Below are positions 54,273 to 63,403 of a DNA stretch of 64,000 bases, piece after piece. This DNA comes from Magnetococcales bacterium (GTDB lineage Bacteria > Pseudomonadota > Magnetococcia > Magnetococcales > JADFYX01): contig PEAM01000008.1 of assembly GCA_002753565.1 (NCBI GenBank), positions 1 through 64,000 of the forward strand, in the 5' to 3' direction. The translations under genes and the position numbers were made by a program. How positions within the stretch are numbered: the first letter of the stretch is position 1; every line of letters begins with the position of its first letter. The notes beneath the pieces are model-generated. The model made no database searches, was not told the DNA's origin, and saw only the letters and a list, made by a program, of their open reading frames with translations.

Positions 54273-56465
54273 ATGAAAACCCGCAAAGCATGGAAAAAGG
54301 AGAACCGCCGTATTCTACAAGGGACAGAGCCGGCCCAGGTAGAGGAGGTGGATGGTTCAGGCCGTCGCCTGTTCACCTATGAGCAGACGATCTCTGAAGA
54401 GGCGTACCTTCTCTCTCAGCGTTCGGTTATTCAGGGGCACTGTCGGCAGTGGTCCCAAGAGTGGCAAAACCTGGAGTCACTTCGCCTGCCAGAGTTTATC
54501 TCCAATCTGCCAACCCTGAATGGTCCCGAGGCGGAGTCTGGCTGGTTGGTGTTGATTCGAGACCGTGAGCGGTTGGTTGAGAGGCGTATGACGTTGGCCT
54601 CCTCTGCCAACAAGCTGGAGATTGAGTTGCCACCGGCAACCAAAGTGTTGTGGCGAGAGGCCATGGTGCCTTTTTTAGAGCACCGTTTTCAGTCGGCCAT
54701 GGTCGAGGCTGGGGTGGAGAATGAGCCGCTGGCCCGTGAGGTGGATAAAAAACTGGCTTTTGAGGAGGATCTTCACGGCGGCGAGTTCCACCCGATTCCG
54801 TTCTGGAAATATTTTGCTCGCTTTCACAAAGCCATGGAGTCCATCCGTTTTGAGTTGGAGGTGGCAGAGGCGACACGGATTCGAGAGTTTCATGCCCTCT
54901 TTCCCGCTCGGCAGATGCGTCGCCACTTTACCCTCTATCTGGGGCCGACCAACTCGGGAAAAACCTATCAAGCCCTGCAGCGTCTCAAGGAGGTTGAGAG
55001 CGGTGTCTATCTGGCTCCCTTGAGGCTGCTGGCTCTTGAGGTCTCCGAAACACTTCAAGATTGGGGGGTTCCCTGTAGTATGATAACCGGTGAGGAGCGT
55101 ATTGAGGTTGAGGGCGCAACCCATACCGCCAGCACCATCGAGATGCTCTCTCTTCATCAAGAGTATGACCTGTGTGTGATCGATGAGGCTCAAATGTTGG
55201 GGGACTCAGATCGGGGCTGGGCCTGGACCCAGGCTATTTTGGGTGTTCAAGCACGGGAGGTGTGTGTGATTGCCGCCCCAGAGGCCCGCCCAGCCATCGA
55301 AAAACTGCTCAAACTCACCGAAGATCCCTACGAGATAGTAGAGTTGGCGCGACTCTCCCCTTTAAAGTTGCTCAAAGGGTCGGTCAAAGGGTTCAAGGAT
55401 ATCGAGCCAGGTACCGCCATTGTGGCCTTTTCCCGCTCTGGAGTTTTGGCTTTAAAGGGTGAGATGGAGCGGCAGACCGGCGAGCGGGTGGCGGTTTTAT
55501 ATGGGGCGCTACCGCCCGAGGTTCGTCGTTTTCAGGCAGCACTTTTTGCTGAGGGCAAGGCCCCCTATCTGGTGGCGACCGATGCCATCGGCATGGGGTT
55601 GAATCTGCCCATTCAAACCTTGCTTTTTTCTCAGGATGCCAAATTCTATAACCACAAAGAGCACCCCTTAACCCCCATGGAGGTTCGGCAAATTGGTGGC
55701 CGGGCTGGGCGTTTTGGTAAAAATGAGGTGGGCTACATCGGGGCCTTTCGCATTGGCATGAGCCAGATAACGGCTACCTTTCAAGCCAATCCGGCCCAGA
55801 TCAACCGGGCACATCTGGCGCCTAACCTTGACCACCTGCAGGCTATTTCGGCGTTGTCAGATACCAAAAAAAGCCAACTGTCCCGCCTGCTTTTTCTCTT
55901 TGCCAAGGCGGTCAAACCCGATCCTACCGTTTATAAATTGGCCGACCTGGATGACCAAATCGTCCTGGCCAGGATTGCCGACCGCTATCGCCACCTGGAT
56001 CTTCCCACCCGCTTTATCCTCTCCGCAGCTCCAGTGCCCCTCCGGGCGACCTTGGCGGTGACGGCTTATGAACGGATGGTGGCGGCGGTTGCTCAAAAAA
56101 GAAAACTGACCCTCTCCAAAGTGATGCCTGAGCTTCAAAACCGGGAGCGGGGAAGGCTCTCTCTTCTGGAGACCTCAACCCGGATTGTCAATCTCTACTC
56201 CTGGCTTCACTATCGGTTTCCCGTTCTTTTGCCCGATATTGAGCAGGCCAAACGGTTGAGAAGGGAGCTAAATCAGGAGATTAATGTTATTCTTGGTCAA
56301 CAGGGTCCCCAGGATCGCCACTGCACTTCCTGTATGGCGGTGCTGCCTTCCCATCATCGATTTAAAACCTGTGACACCTGTCATGGTCGTCCCAAACCAG
56401 CAGGAAGAGGGGGAAGAAATGTTCGTCATCGCTCTTTTCGCAAAGGAGGCGGGCGAGGTAGATAA
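54273..56465 (+). CDS. Suv3-type superfamily 2 helicase
   Basis: 730 aa from ATG 54273; an in-frame TTG at 54147 would add 42 residues, without a ribosome site. Motif I is G-P-T-N-S-G-K-T at 224-231, motif II D-E-A-Q at 304-307, and motif VI Q-I-G-G-R-A-G-R-F-G lies around 475. G-P-T-N-S-G-K-T is diagnostic for the Suv3 branch, the mitochondrial RNA-degradation helicases also found in Alphaproteobacteria. A C-terminal C-x2-C...C-x2-C zinc element (C-T-S-C, C-D-T-C) and a basic G/R tail follow. It probably unwinds RNA during decay. Confidence 0.87.
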   Translation: MKTRKAWKKENRRILQGTEPAQVEEVDGSGRRLFTYEQTISEEAYLLSQRSVIQGHCRQWSQEWQNLESLRLPEFISNLPTLNGPEAESGWLVLIRDRERLVERRMTLASSANKLEIELPPATKVLWREAMVPFLEHRFQSAMVEAGVENEPLAREVDKKLAFEEDLHGGEFHPIPFWKYFARFHKAMESIRFELEVAEATRIREFHALFPARQMRRHFTLYLGPTNSGKTYQALQRLKEVESGVYLAPLRLLALEVSETLQDWGVPCSMITGEERIEVEGATHTASTIEMLSLHQEYDLCVIDEAQMLGDSDRGWAWTQAILGVQAREVCVIAAPEARPAIEKLLKLTEDPYEIVELARLSPLKLLKGSVKGFKDIEPGTAIVAFSRSGVLALKGEMERQTGERVAVLYGALPPEVRRFQAALFAEGKAPYLVATDAIGMGLNLPIQTLLFSQDAKFYNHKEHPLTPMEVRQIGGRAGRFGKNEVGYIGAFRIGMSQITATFQANPAQINRAHLAPNLDHLQAISALSDTKKSQLSRLLFLFAKAVKPDPTVYKLADLDDQIVLARIADRYRHLDLPTRFILSAAPVPLRATLAVTAYERMVAAVAQKRKLTLSKVMPELQNRERGRLSLLETSTRIVNLYSWLHYRFPVLLPDIEQAKRLRRELNQEINVILGQQGPQDRHCTSCMAVLPSHHRFKTCDTCHGRPKPAGRGGRNVRHRSFRKGGGRGR

Positions 56466-56501
56466 CCGATTGAAAGCGATTAAAAAGGGTAGGTTTCATC
56501 T

Positions 56502-57326
56502 ATGGTGCAGACTTTTCAGAGTGACCCCGCAGAGAAAAAATTGTTGTTCAGGCAGTTTTGGCGGGGGCTGCTGATCGAGGTCATTAAAGAGGGGCCATAT
56601 CGGAGCCTCCGCTTTGACAGCCATCTGGTTCAGTCCAGGGTGCTGGAGAGTCAGCCGGGAAAGTTGATCCTCAACTATGCCCAACACATGATAGCCAGCC
56701 TGCTTTTTCTTCCCCATCCCCCCAAGCGCATCCTCATGATTGGATTGGGAGGGGGCTCTTTGGCTCGGTTTTTTTTGGACCATTTTCCCGACTGTCATAT
56801 CGATGTGGTGGAGTATAACGAGGCCATACCCCCCTTGGCCCAAGACTATTTTTTTCTCCCTAAAGATCCTCGCCTCTCCATCATCATCGCTGACGGCGCC
56901 AACTATATGGCCACCACCCAGCCCAAACAGGGGGGGTATGAGCTGATTTTGGTGGACGCCTTCGACCATGCGGGCATGTCTCAGTCGGTCTATTCGGGTC
57001 TTTTTTTCAAGGCTGCCAAGGGGTTGATGGCTGAAAAGGGGGTGATGGCGGTCAATATGACCCGAGGAGAGCAGCTCTTCTTTGATCGCTCTGTGGAGAT
57101 TTTAAGAGGCTGTTTTCCTGATGGCCTCTTGCGTTTGCCGGTTAATCGGACCAACAATGAGATTGTTCTCGCTTGTCGTCAAGCTCAGGCCTGGGGAGAT
57201 TGGAGTCGGCCCAAAGCTCAGGCGGAGATCCTCTCCAAGCAGTTTGATATGGATATGGGAGGCTTTTTAGACCAGATAATGCCGACGGGAAATACCTTCT
57301 GGAGTCGATGGTCGAATAGAAAATAA
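56502..57326 (+). CDS. Spermidine-synthase-like SAM-dependent enzyme
   Basis: 274 aa; GGGTAGG nine bases before ATG. The nucleotide-binding motif I-G-L-G-G-G-S-L-A and the acidic V-E-Y-N-E follow the spermidine synthase fold; I-I-A-D-G-A-N-Y and V-D-A-F are the later catalytic-loop equivalents. The polyamine-binding residues of true SpeE are not all evident and the N-terminal domain is short, so it may be a related methyl- or aminopropyltransferase. It lies 13 bases before the membrane-anchored lectin-like gene. Confidence 0.8.
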   Translation: MVQTFQSDPAEKKLLFRQFWRGLLIEVIKEGPYRSLRFDSHLVQSRVLESQPGKLILNYAQHMIASLLFLPHPPKRILMIGLGGGSLARFFLDHFPDCHIDVVEYNEAIPPLAQDYFFLPKDPRLSIIIADGANYMATTQPKQGGYELILVDAFDHAGMSQSVYSGLFFKAAKGLMAEKGVMAVNMTRGEQLFFDRSVEILRGCFPDGLLRLPVNRTNNEIVLACRQAQAWGDWSRPKAQAEILSKQFDMDMGGFLDQIMPTGNTFWSRWSNRK

Positions 57327-57339
57327 TAGGGGAAATGTG

Positions 57340-58029
57340 ATGCGACCAATTGTTATAGTAGTGTTTTTTCTTATTTTTAGTGCAGCCACCCTGGTCTGGA
57401 TCATGAATGACCCGGAGATGCGCTCGTGGAAAAATGCACCGGTGCTTTCAACCATTGCCAAATATAGCGGACAGACCTCCACCGAGCTTCCCATCCCTTC
57501 ACCTCTCTCTTCAGCCAGAGAGAGCGCTGGGCAGCAAGCCGGAGTGGCGGATGAGGCGATTTTTCAACAGCTCTCTCTTCTGCAAAGTCATTTGGCGAGG
57601 CTGGAGGGGACCGCCAATCAAACAGCCCAGCGGGACGGTGGTCGGCTGGAGGCGTTGGAGTTGGCATTAACCCAACAAAAAGCTGAAATCAAGGCTCAGA
57701 AAGAAAAAATGGAGCGTTTGAAACAAGGAGAGGCCATACGACTTGACGGTGGGACCCTGAAGGTGGAAAAGGGGGATAGAAACTGGAAGCTGTCCAATAT
57801 GTTCTCTAAAAAAAGGGTGCTGGAGCAGAAGATAACCTTCTCAACCCCCTTCCTCTCAGCTCCCAAGGTTGTGCTTGGCTTGTCAACCATTGAGCTGTTA
57901 ACCGAAAAAATACGTTTGTCTGCTCTTCCTCTCTCCATTGAGCCCACCGGTTTTACCCTGCAATTAGAGACCAAATCGGATGCTAAAGCCGGTGATGTCA
58001 GCGTGGACTGGGTCGCTTTTGGTCAATGA
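57340..58029 (+). CDS. Membrane-anchored coiled-coil protein with H-type-lectin-like domain
   Basis: 229 aa from ATG 57340, with AGGGGA six bases upstream. TM at about 4-21 leaves the rest in the periplasm. A coiled coil (about 70-128) leads to a C-terminal beta domain (about 160-229) reading I-T-F-S-T-P-F, P-K-V-V-L-G-L-S, G-F-T-L-Q-L-E-T and V-D-W-V-A-F-G. This is the H-type lectin pattern known from discoidin and snail agglutinins. It could bind a surface glycan. The last seven bases overlap the convergent phosphatase gene. Confidence 0.7.
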   Translation: MRPIVIVVFFLIFSAATLVWIMNDPEMRSWKNAPVLSTIAKYSGQTSTELPIPSPLSSARESAGQQAGVADEAIFQQLSLLQSHLARLEGTANQTAQRDGGRLEALELALTQQKAEIKAQKEKMERLKQGEAIRLDGGTLKVEKGDRNWKLSNMFSKKRVLEQKITFSTPFLSAPKVVLGLSTIELLTEKIRLSALPLSIEPTGFTLQLETKSDAKAGDVSVDWVAFGQ

Positions 58030-59522
58030 GGGGTTGAATCTCTCTCTCTTCTCTCTCGGAGTAGGGACTGTTTGGGCAGATTGTTGATTTTATCCAGCAG
58101 ATTTTCTGTTGGGATGATCAGGGGCAGCAGTTTTTGACCGATGCGGGTAAACATGCCGATGGCGTTGGTGCGACCGCTGAAGACAATGTGATGGTTGGGG
58201 GTTTTAGCCACATCCAGCCAGATGCAATCGTCCGGGTTCAGGGGGTTGTGGGCGACCAGAAACAGGGCCTCATCGGGGAGATCCAACGCTTTGCGAAACC
58301 GTTTGACATCGCCCCGAGTATAGCCAGCAGGATAGTTGGGGCGTTGCAGTCGGTTCCAGAGCAGTTCCCGAACCAGACCGGGATACTGGTGGGTGTTGAT
58401 CAGCAACTCCCGGTTTGCTTTGGCTTTGGGGGGGGCCGCATGACAGGCGATAAAATCTTTGGAGATGGCGATCAGGGGGAGCGCTTCATAAAACCGATCC
58501 ATCTCCTCTTTGTAGGCCTTTCCCCTGGTTTTAAGAATCGCTTTCTCCCATAAGATCCCCTGAGCTACCCCCGCTTTCCGTACATCGGGAGAGAAACTGT
58601 CGTGGTTGCCGCGCAGATAGAAAAATTGCTTGGGAAATTTGAGCTTTAGTTTAAAGATCAGGTCCATCATGAGGATGGATGAGTCAAAATCCTCCATCTC
58701 CCCATCCACTTCGGAGTGAACCGCATCGCCCAGCACAATCATATAGGCCTCAAAATCCTTCATGGCACTCAGAAAGGCATTTTCACTTAACAGTTTAATC
58801 AGGTTATCCACCTGACCATGCAGGTCTCCCACAATAATCGGCACCATGTTATCGGGCAGCTCCAGCAGCCCCCCAGGTACACCTCGGCTGTCGGTTGGTC
58901 GATAGGCCTCTTTGGCCAGGTGATGGTTGACCTCACGGATGGTTACCAGGGCCTGACTATGAGAGAGCGGCTTGATGTCGCCACCATAAATGTCTCTCAA
59001 CGCCCGCAGTTTTCCCATCCGCCATTTTTCTACCCGGTTGATTTCCGTTGGCTTGGAGAGGGCAGAGAGCGTGGTGCCACGGTCGGTTCTCAGATCTTTG
59101 AAAATCAGGGCATCGCCAGCGTGGGCGATGGTCAGGTGGCGATTGCCTACCATGCTTTTATAGCCGAAAAGATTCTCTTGAACCACATCGCCCTTTCCCA
59201 ACAGCAGGGTCTCGCCATACTTGAGTTGAAGAAAGCCAGAGATACGGTTGTAGAACCGGGATGGGTCGAAAATAATAAAACAATCAATGGTCAGCCCCCC
59301 CTCTCCGTAGGGCGGGGTGTTGGGATAGATGTGCAATTTGTGCCCGGACTCGCCACCTAACAGCAGTTGGATGGGTTGGCCGGTATTGACAACACGGATT
59401 TCATGGCCATTGAGATGTTTCTCAAAACTTAAATCAACCTCTTCCACCTTTTTTTCGGCTCCAAAAATATCTTTGAGTTTTTGAAAAAAAGAGGCGCCAG
59501 AAGGGGGAGTGGTTTCACTCAT
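58023..59522 (-). CDS. FHA domain fused to PPP-family metallophosphatase
   Basis: 499 aa, cytoplasmic. An FHA-like domain at about 95-155 has G-N-R-H-L-T-I and L-R-T-D-R-G-T-T, equivalent to the phosphothreonine-binding R-H and S/T-x-x-G-T core. The phosphatase has G-D-L-H-G (232-236), G-D-A-V-H-S-E (265-271, where G-D-x-V-D-R-G is usual), R-G-N-H-D (304-308) and H-A-A-P-P (361-365). Metal ligands are kept, but D-R-G is replaced by H-S-E. The combination points to reversal of Ser/Thr phosphorylation; no Hanks kinase is in this window. Confidence 0.8.
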   Translation of the reverse strand: MSETTPPSGASFFQKLKDIFGAEKKVEEVDLSFEKHLNGHEIRVVNTGQPIQLLLGGESGHKLHIYPNTPPYGEGGLTIDCFIIFDPSRFYNRISGFLQLKYGETLLLGKGDVVQENLFGYKSMVGNRHLTIAHAGDALIFKDLRTDRGTTLSALSKPTEINRVEKWRMGKLRALRDIYGGDIKPLSHSQALVTIREVNHHLAKEAYRPTDSRGVPGGLLELPDNMVPIIVGDLHGQVDNLIKLLSENAFLSAMKDFEAYMIVLGDAVHSEVDGEMEDFDSSILMMDLIFKLKLKFPKQFFYLRGNHDSFSPDVRKAGVAQGILWEKAILKTRGKAYKEEMDRFYEALPLIAISKDFIACHAAPPKAKANRELLINTHQYPGLVRELLWNRLQRPNYPAGYTRGDVKRFRKALDLPDEALFLVAHNPLNPDDCIWLDVAKTPNHHIVFSGRTNAIGMFTRIGQKLLPLIIPTENLLDKINNLPKQSLLRERRERDSTPH

Positions 59523-59735
59523 CAGGGGGGTTCACTCTTAAACGGTTAATCCTCTATCGGGATTATTTTTTCATAGGGGCCTATTCAACAATGGAATAAG
59601 ACACTTCTTCCCTGGATATTATCAGGGTCACTACAAGAGAATACGGTGTTAATTTGCGACAAACTGAAGCCTGGGTCAACGGAATGGATGGCCAAGCGCC
59701 ACTTTTGTTGCAATTTTGCAATATTATCTATTTTT

Positions 59736-60836
59736 TTAAAGATGGTCAATCTGCTCCTGCAGCCAAGGAGAGAGGGCTGGGAATGTCAGCTCCAAGGAGA
59801 GGGCATAGATGGGTAGCCGATAGGGTAGGGATGGAATTTTTACGGCATCTTTTTCCGTACAGACCAGCGCCTTGATCTGATCTCTTTCAGCTCGTTCAAT
59901 CAGCAGCTCCAGGCTCTTTTCATCAAACGGGTGGTGGTCAGGAAAGGGTTGAAAAACCGCCACGTTCAACGAGAGGCTCTGAAGGGTTTGTTGAAAGGTT
60001 TCCGGCTTGGCTATGCCGCAAAAAGCCAGGACCGGCTTATGGTTCAATCCATCCAAGGGCAGCACCTTCGGTTTTTCGTCTGGTGAGGGGGGGATCTCCA
60101 GCCAATGGGAAGGTTGGTGCAGGGCATGACAGATCGGTTTGTCAGGAGACCTTTTTTGGATCTGTTCCTGGGCCTTCTGGCGAGCCTTGTGATTGTCAGC
60201 CCGCGTCAATATCACGCCGTCACACCGCTCCAAAGCGCTCGGAAACTCCCGAAGCATCCCCCCCGGCAGCAGATGACCATTTCCAAACGGGGCCTGACAG
60301 TCCAGTAAAAGCAGATTCAGTTGACGGTTTACCTGGAGATGTTGAAAACCATCATCCATGATGATCAGGTCACAGCCAAACTGCTGGATGGCTCGGGCAA
60401 TGGTCTTTTTGCGCTGAGGACCGGTTATCACGGTGACTCCGGGCCTTTTTTGGGCAATGAGTACCGCCTCATCCGCGGCCTCGGGCGCCTTCAGCAGAAG
60501 GCCGTTTGGGTCGGCTACGACGGTTACCTGTGCTTGGGTCTGCTGTCGATAGCCCCGACTGACCACCGCCACCCGTCGGCCTTTTTTTTGAAAGGTTTCC
60601 GCCAGCCAGAGAACCATGGGGGTTTTTCCGGTTCCCCCTGCGGTCAGGTTGCCGACACTGATAACCGGACACGCCGCCGTATACCGGGAAAAAAGACCGA
60701 CAGAATAACCGTAGGCTCGGATGGCCTGTATCACCCCATAGAGCTGGCCAACACCCCGTAAAACCGTGAGCAATAACCGCTCCCCAATCCCCTTGGGGAG
60801 TCGACTTCCTTCCAGCAGGGGGAGGAGGGAGATCAC
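59736..60836 (-). CDS. lpxK: Tetraacyldisaccharide 4'-kinase
   Basis: 366 aa from GTG 60836, overlapping the waaA stop (GTGA). Walker A is N-L-T-A-G-G-T-G-K-T-P, and I-M-D-D-G-F-Q-H carries the catalytic Asp region, both diagnostic for LpxK. It phosphorylates the 4' position of the lipid A precursor at the inner membrane. It follows waaA, consistent with coupled lipopolysaccharide synthesis. Its stop is followed by a 213-base gap to the phosphatase. Confidence 0.96.
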   Translation of the reverse strand: MISLLPLLEGSRLPKGIGERLLLTVLRGVGQLYGVIQAIRAYGYSVGLFSRYTAACPVISVGNLTAGGTGKTPMVLWLAETFQKKGRRVAVVSRGYRQQTQAQVTVVADPNGLLLKAPEAADEAVLIAQKRPGVTVITGPQRKKTIARAIQQFGCDLIIMDDGFQHLQVNRQLNLLLLDCQAPFGNGHLLPGGMLREFPSALERCDGVILTRADNHKARQKAQEQIQKRSPDKPICHALHQPSHWLEIPPSPDEKPKVLPLDGLNHKPVLAFCGIAKPETFQQTLQSLSLNVAVFQPFPDHHPFDEKSLELLIERAERDQIKALVCTEKDAVKIPSLPYRLPIYALSLELTFPALSPWLQEQIDHL

Positions 60837-62155
60837 GTCAGGGGGTAACCTTCAATGGTACCTTCGATGGCATCCATTGTTCTCTTTAAGGCGCCGGCAT
60901 TGTCTGCTACCACCTTGTGAGCCCTGGCCCCCATCTCTTGGCGTTTATCGGGAGACTGAAACAGAAAAAGGGTCTCCTGATAGAGGGTCTCTTCGTCCTC
61001 AACCATCACCCCTCCGTCGGCATCCAACATTTGCTGGCTCGCCTCTTTGAAGTTAAAAGTGTGAGGGCCAAAAATGGCTGGAATGGACCAGGCCGCCGGC
61101 TCCAGCATGTTTTGCCCTCCATGGGGCACGAGGCTGCCACCAACAAAGGCAACCTGAGCATAGCCATAGAGTCGCCCCAACCACCCCACCTGATCTACAA
61201 CAAGAACCGGCTCATGCCACTGACCCTGCCCTTTACGCTGACCGGGAAAAGGGCGCTCAACCTCGGAGATTCTGGCACAGCGCCACCCCCCTTTTTGCAC
61301 CAACTCACACACCTCATCGGCACGATCGGGATGGCGGGGAACCAGGATTAATCGCAGGGTGGGGATCTCTATTCTCAACCGGTCATAGACACCCAGCACC
61401 TTCTCCTCTTCGGTGGGGTGGGTGCTGGCGGCGATCCAGACCGGATCTTCAGGTACCGGAATTTTATGGGCGAGCAGCTCCATGTCGAAGGGGGTGGGCA
61501 GCTGCAGTGCCTGATCATATTTCAGGTTGCCGGTGTGGTGGATAATATCCCGCAGGCCACCGATCTGGGCCATGCGTTGGGCATCCATGGTCGACTGCAT
61601 GGCAAACAGCCTGACCGGCTCTAAAAAGGTTCTCATGAAAAATCGGAATCGGTAGTAGTTTTTAAAGGAGTTGGGAGAGAGACGACCGTTGATGGTCATG
61701 ACGGGAATGTCCCGCTTTTGCATGGCATGGAACAGATTGGGCCACAACTCGGTCTCCATGACGACAAAAAAACGGGGGCGAACCTGGTTGATGACCCGGT
61801 TGACAATCCAGGGGAGATCGATGGGAAGATAAAAAACCGCCCCAACCCCAGAGAGTTTTTCCAGGGCGACCTGCTGTCCGGTCTTGGTGACGGTGGAGAG
61901 GACAATCTCGTGGTCGGGAAATCTGTTAAGGAGCTGTTCCACCACCCCCTTGGCTGCCAGAGTCTCCCCCACCGATACGGCATGAAGCCAGATTCGTGGT
62001 TTATCGTTCTGTGAAAAAAAGGTGGGTAGATCCCATCCAAACCGTTGCAGAACGGTCCCCTTGTATTTTAGGGTAGTGAAATATCTCCACGCCCAAAAGG
62101 GGAGGGTGAGGAGTATCAAGAGGCCAAGCAGAAAACTATAAACTAAATAGGGCAT
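60833..62155 (-). CDS. waaA: 3-deoxy-D-manno-octulosonic acid (Kdo) transferase
   Basis: 440 aa from ATG 62155; the frame extended to TTG 62200 has no ribosome site. A TM segment at about 5-25 is followed by the GT30 fold: W-L-H-A-V-S-V-G-E (with the catalytic Glu), M-E-T-E-L-W-P-N and the C-terminal sugar-nucleotide region V-G-G-S-L-V-P-H-G-G-Q-N. It adds Kdo to lipid A precursor. It forms an operon with lpxK. Confidence 0.96.
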   Translation of the reverse strand: MPYLVYSFLLGLLILLTLPFWAWRYFTTLKYKGTVLQRFGWDLPTFFSQNDKPRIWLHAVSVGETLAAKGVVEQLLNRFPDHEIVLSTVTKTGQQVALEKLSGVGAVFYLPIDLPWIVNRVINQVRPRFFVVMETELWPNLFHAMQKRDIPVMTINGRLSPNSFKNYYRFRFFMRTFLEPVRLFAMQSTMDAQRMAQIGGLRDIIHHTGNLKYDQALQLPTPFDMELLAHKIPVPEDPVWIAASTHPTEEEKVLGVYDRLRIEIPTLRLILVPRHPDRADEVCELVQKGGWRCARISEVERPFPGQRKGQGQWHEPVLVVDQVGWLGRLYGYAQVAFVGGSLVPHGGQNMLEPAAWSIPAIFGPHTFNFKEASQQMLDADGGVMVEDEETLYQETLFLFQSPDKRQEMGARAHKVVADNAGALKRTMDAIEGTIEGYPLT

Positions 62156-62503
62156 GATATCGCTTCGTTGCGTGTGGGTTGGGTCATCAAAAGGTTTCAA
62201 TCAGTGTGACCCACTCATAGCCCATTCGTCCAGTTTCTTCATGCAAAATGGCCGGAAAAGTTGCACCAGCTTGTATTAATATAATCGTCACTTTTCTTAA
62301 TAAAGATTCTCTTTTTTTCCTGCCTTTTCCTAAAAAAAAAAGGGTTGGAAAAAAGGCAATGATTCTAGCGGTTAATCGGGCTGAAAAACCGGCTATGGTT
62401 TTCAATGTCACTTTCTTCTTTCAGGGGTGCTTGACAGGGAAACTTTGAGCGGGGATTATCGCCCCAATTTAGTGATTTTGTCGATGAGGAGTTGTAACAG
62501 GTC
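62156..62503. other. Divergent region between waaA-lpxK and glyQS
   Basis: 348 bases. A promoter for glyQ is assigned at 62431-62459. A minus-strand 74-codon frame (62187-62411) crosses most of it but has no ribosome site and an unusual composition. A run of ten A at 62332-62341 sits between CCTTTTCC and GGAAAAAAGG, which can pair weakly. No other feature is seen. Confidence 0.45.
62431..62459 (+). promoter_or_regulatory. Candidate sigma-70 promoter of glyQS
   Basis: Perfect TTGACA (62431-62436), a 17-base spacer and GATTAT (62454-62459), 44 bases before the GTG of glyQ. Both spacing and position are good. Confidence 0.6.
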
Positions 62504-63403
62504 GTGACCTTCCAAGAGCTGATTTTTGCCCTAGAGGCCTACTGGGCCAAACAGGGGTGTGTGGTTATTCAACCCTATGACATGGAGATGGGGGCAGGTA
62601 CGTTCCATCCGGCCACCTTTCTCAAGGTTTTGGGACCAGAACCCTGGAAAACCGCCTACGTGCAACCCTCTCGCCGTCCCACCGACGGTCGCTATGGCGA
62701 TAACCCCAACCGATTGCAGCACTACTACCAATATCAGGTCATTCTCAAACCCTCTCCACCCGATATCCAGGATCTCTATCTGGAGTCTCTGGCGGCCATT
62801 GGCATCGATCCCACGGCTCATGATATCCGTTTTGTCGAGGATGACTGGGAGAGTCCCACCTTGGGGGCTTGGGGGTTGGGCTGGGAGGTGTGGCTGGACG
62901 GTATGGAGGTGACCCAGTTTACCTATTTTCAGCAGGTAGGCGGTCTGGATCTCAAACCGGTATCCGGTGAGATCACCTACGGCCTGGAACGGTTGGCCAT
63001 GTATATTCAGGGGAAGGATAACGTCTACGATCTGGCCTGGACCGATGAGGTCACCTATGGTGATGTGTTCCATCAAAACGAGGTGGACTACTCCCGTTTC
63101 AACTTTGAGCGGGCCAACACCGACCTGCTCTTCGAGCTGTTTAAAAACCATGAGGCCGAGGCGGTTGCGCTCTCCAAAGCAGAGCTGCCTCTCCCGGCCT
63201 ACGATCAGGTGATCAAATGTTCTCATGCCTTTAATCTCCTCGATGCACGAGGAGCCATCAGCGTCACCGAACGGGCCGCCTATATTGGTCGGGTTCGCCA
63301 TCTGGCCAGAAAAGTGGCGGAAACCTATTATGCACAGCGGGAGACCTTGGGCTTTCCTCTTCTAAAGAAGGGTCACACAAAAAAAGCAGAGGTGAAGTCG
63401 TGA
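62504..63403 (+). CDS. glyQ: Glycyl-tRNA synthetase, alpha subunit
   Basis: 299 aa. GTG 62504 with AGG and GAGGAG upstream; no better ATG exists before the conserved [12 protein letters not shown]. Signatures [28 protein letters not shown] and [11 protein letters not shown] are typical of the bacterial heterotetrameric enzyme. It forms the active complex with GlyS, encoded immediately downstream with a four-base overlap. Confidence 0.98.
   Translation: MTFQELIFALEAYWAKQGCVVIQPYDMEMGAGTFHPATFLKVLGPEPWKTAYVQPSRRPTDGRYGDNPNRLQHYYQYQVILKPSPPDIQDLYLESLAAIGIDPTAHDIRFVEDDWESPTLGAWGLGWEVWLDGMEVTQFTYFQQVGGLDLKPVSGEITYGLERLAMYIQGKDNVYDLAWTDEVTYGDVFHQNEVDYSRFNFERANTDLLFELFKNHEAEAVALSKAELPLPAYDQVIKCSHAFNLLDARGAISVTERAAYIGRVRHLARKVAETYYAQRETLGFPLLKKGHTKKAEVKS

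Noticed and set aside
62187-62411. 74-codon minus-strand frame upstream of waaA
   Set aside because: No ribosome site, runs through low-complexity A/T tracts and has no recognisable features; kept only as a note.
62531-63301. 256-codon minus-strand frame opposite glyQ
   Set aside because: Antisense shadow of an essential, fully conserved gene.
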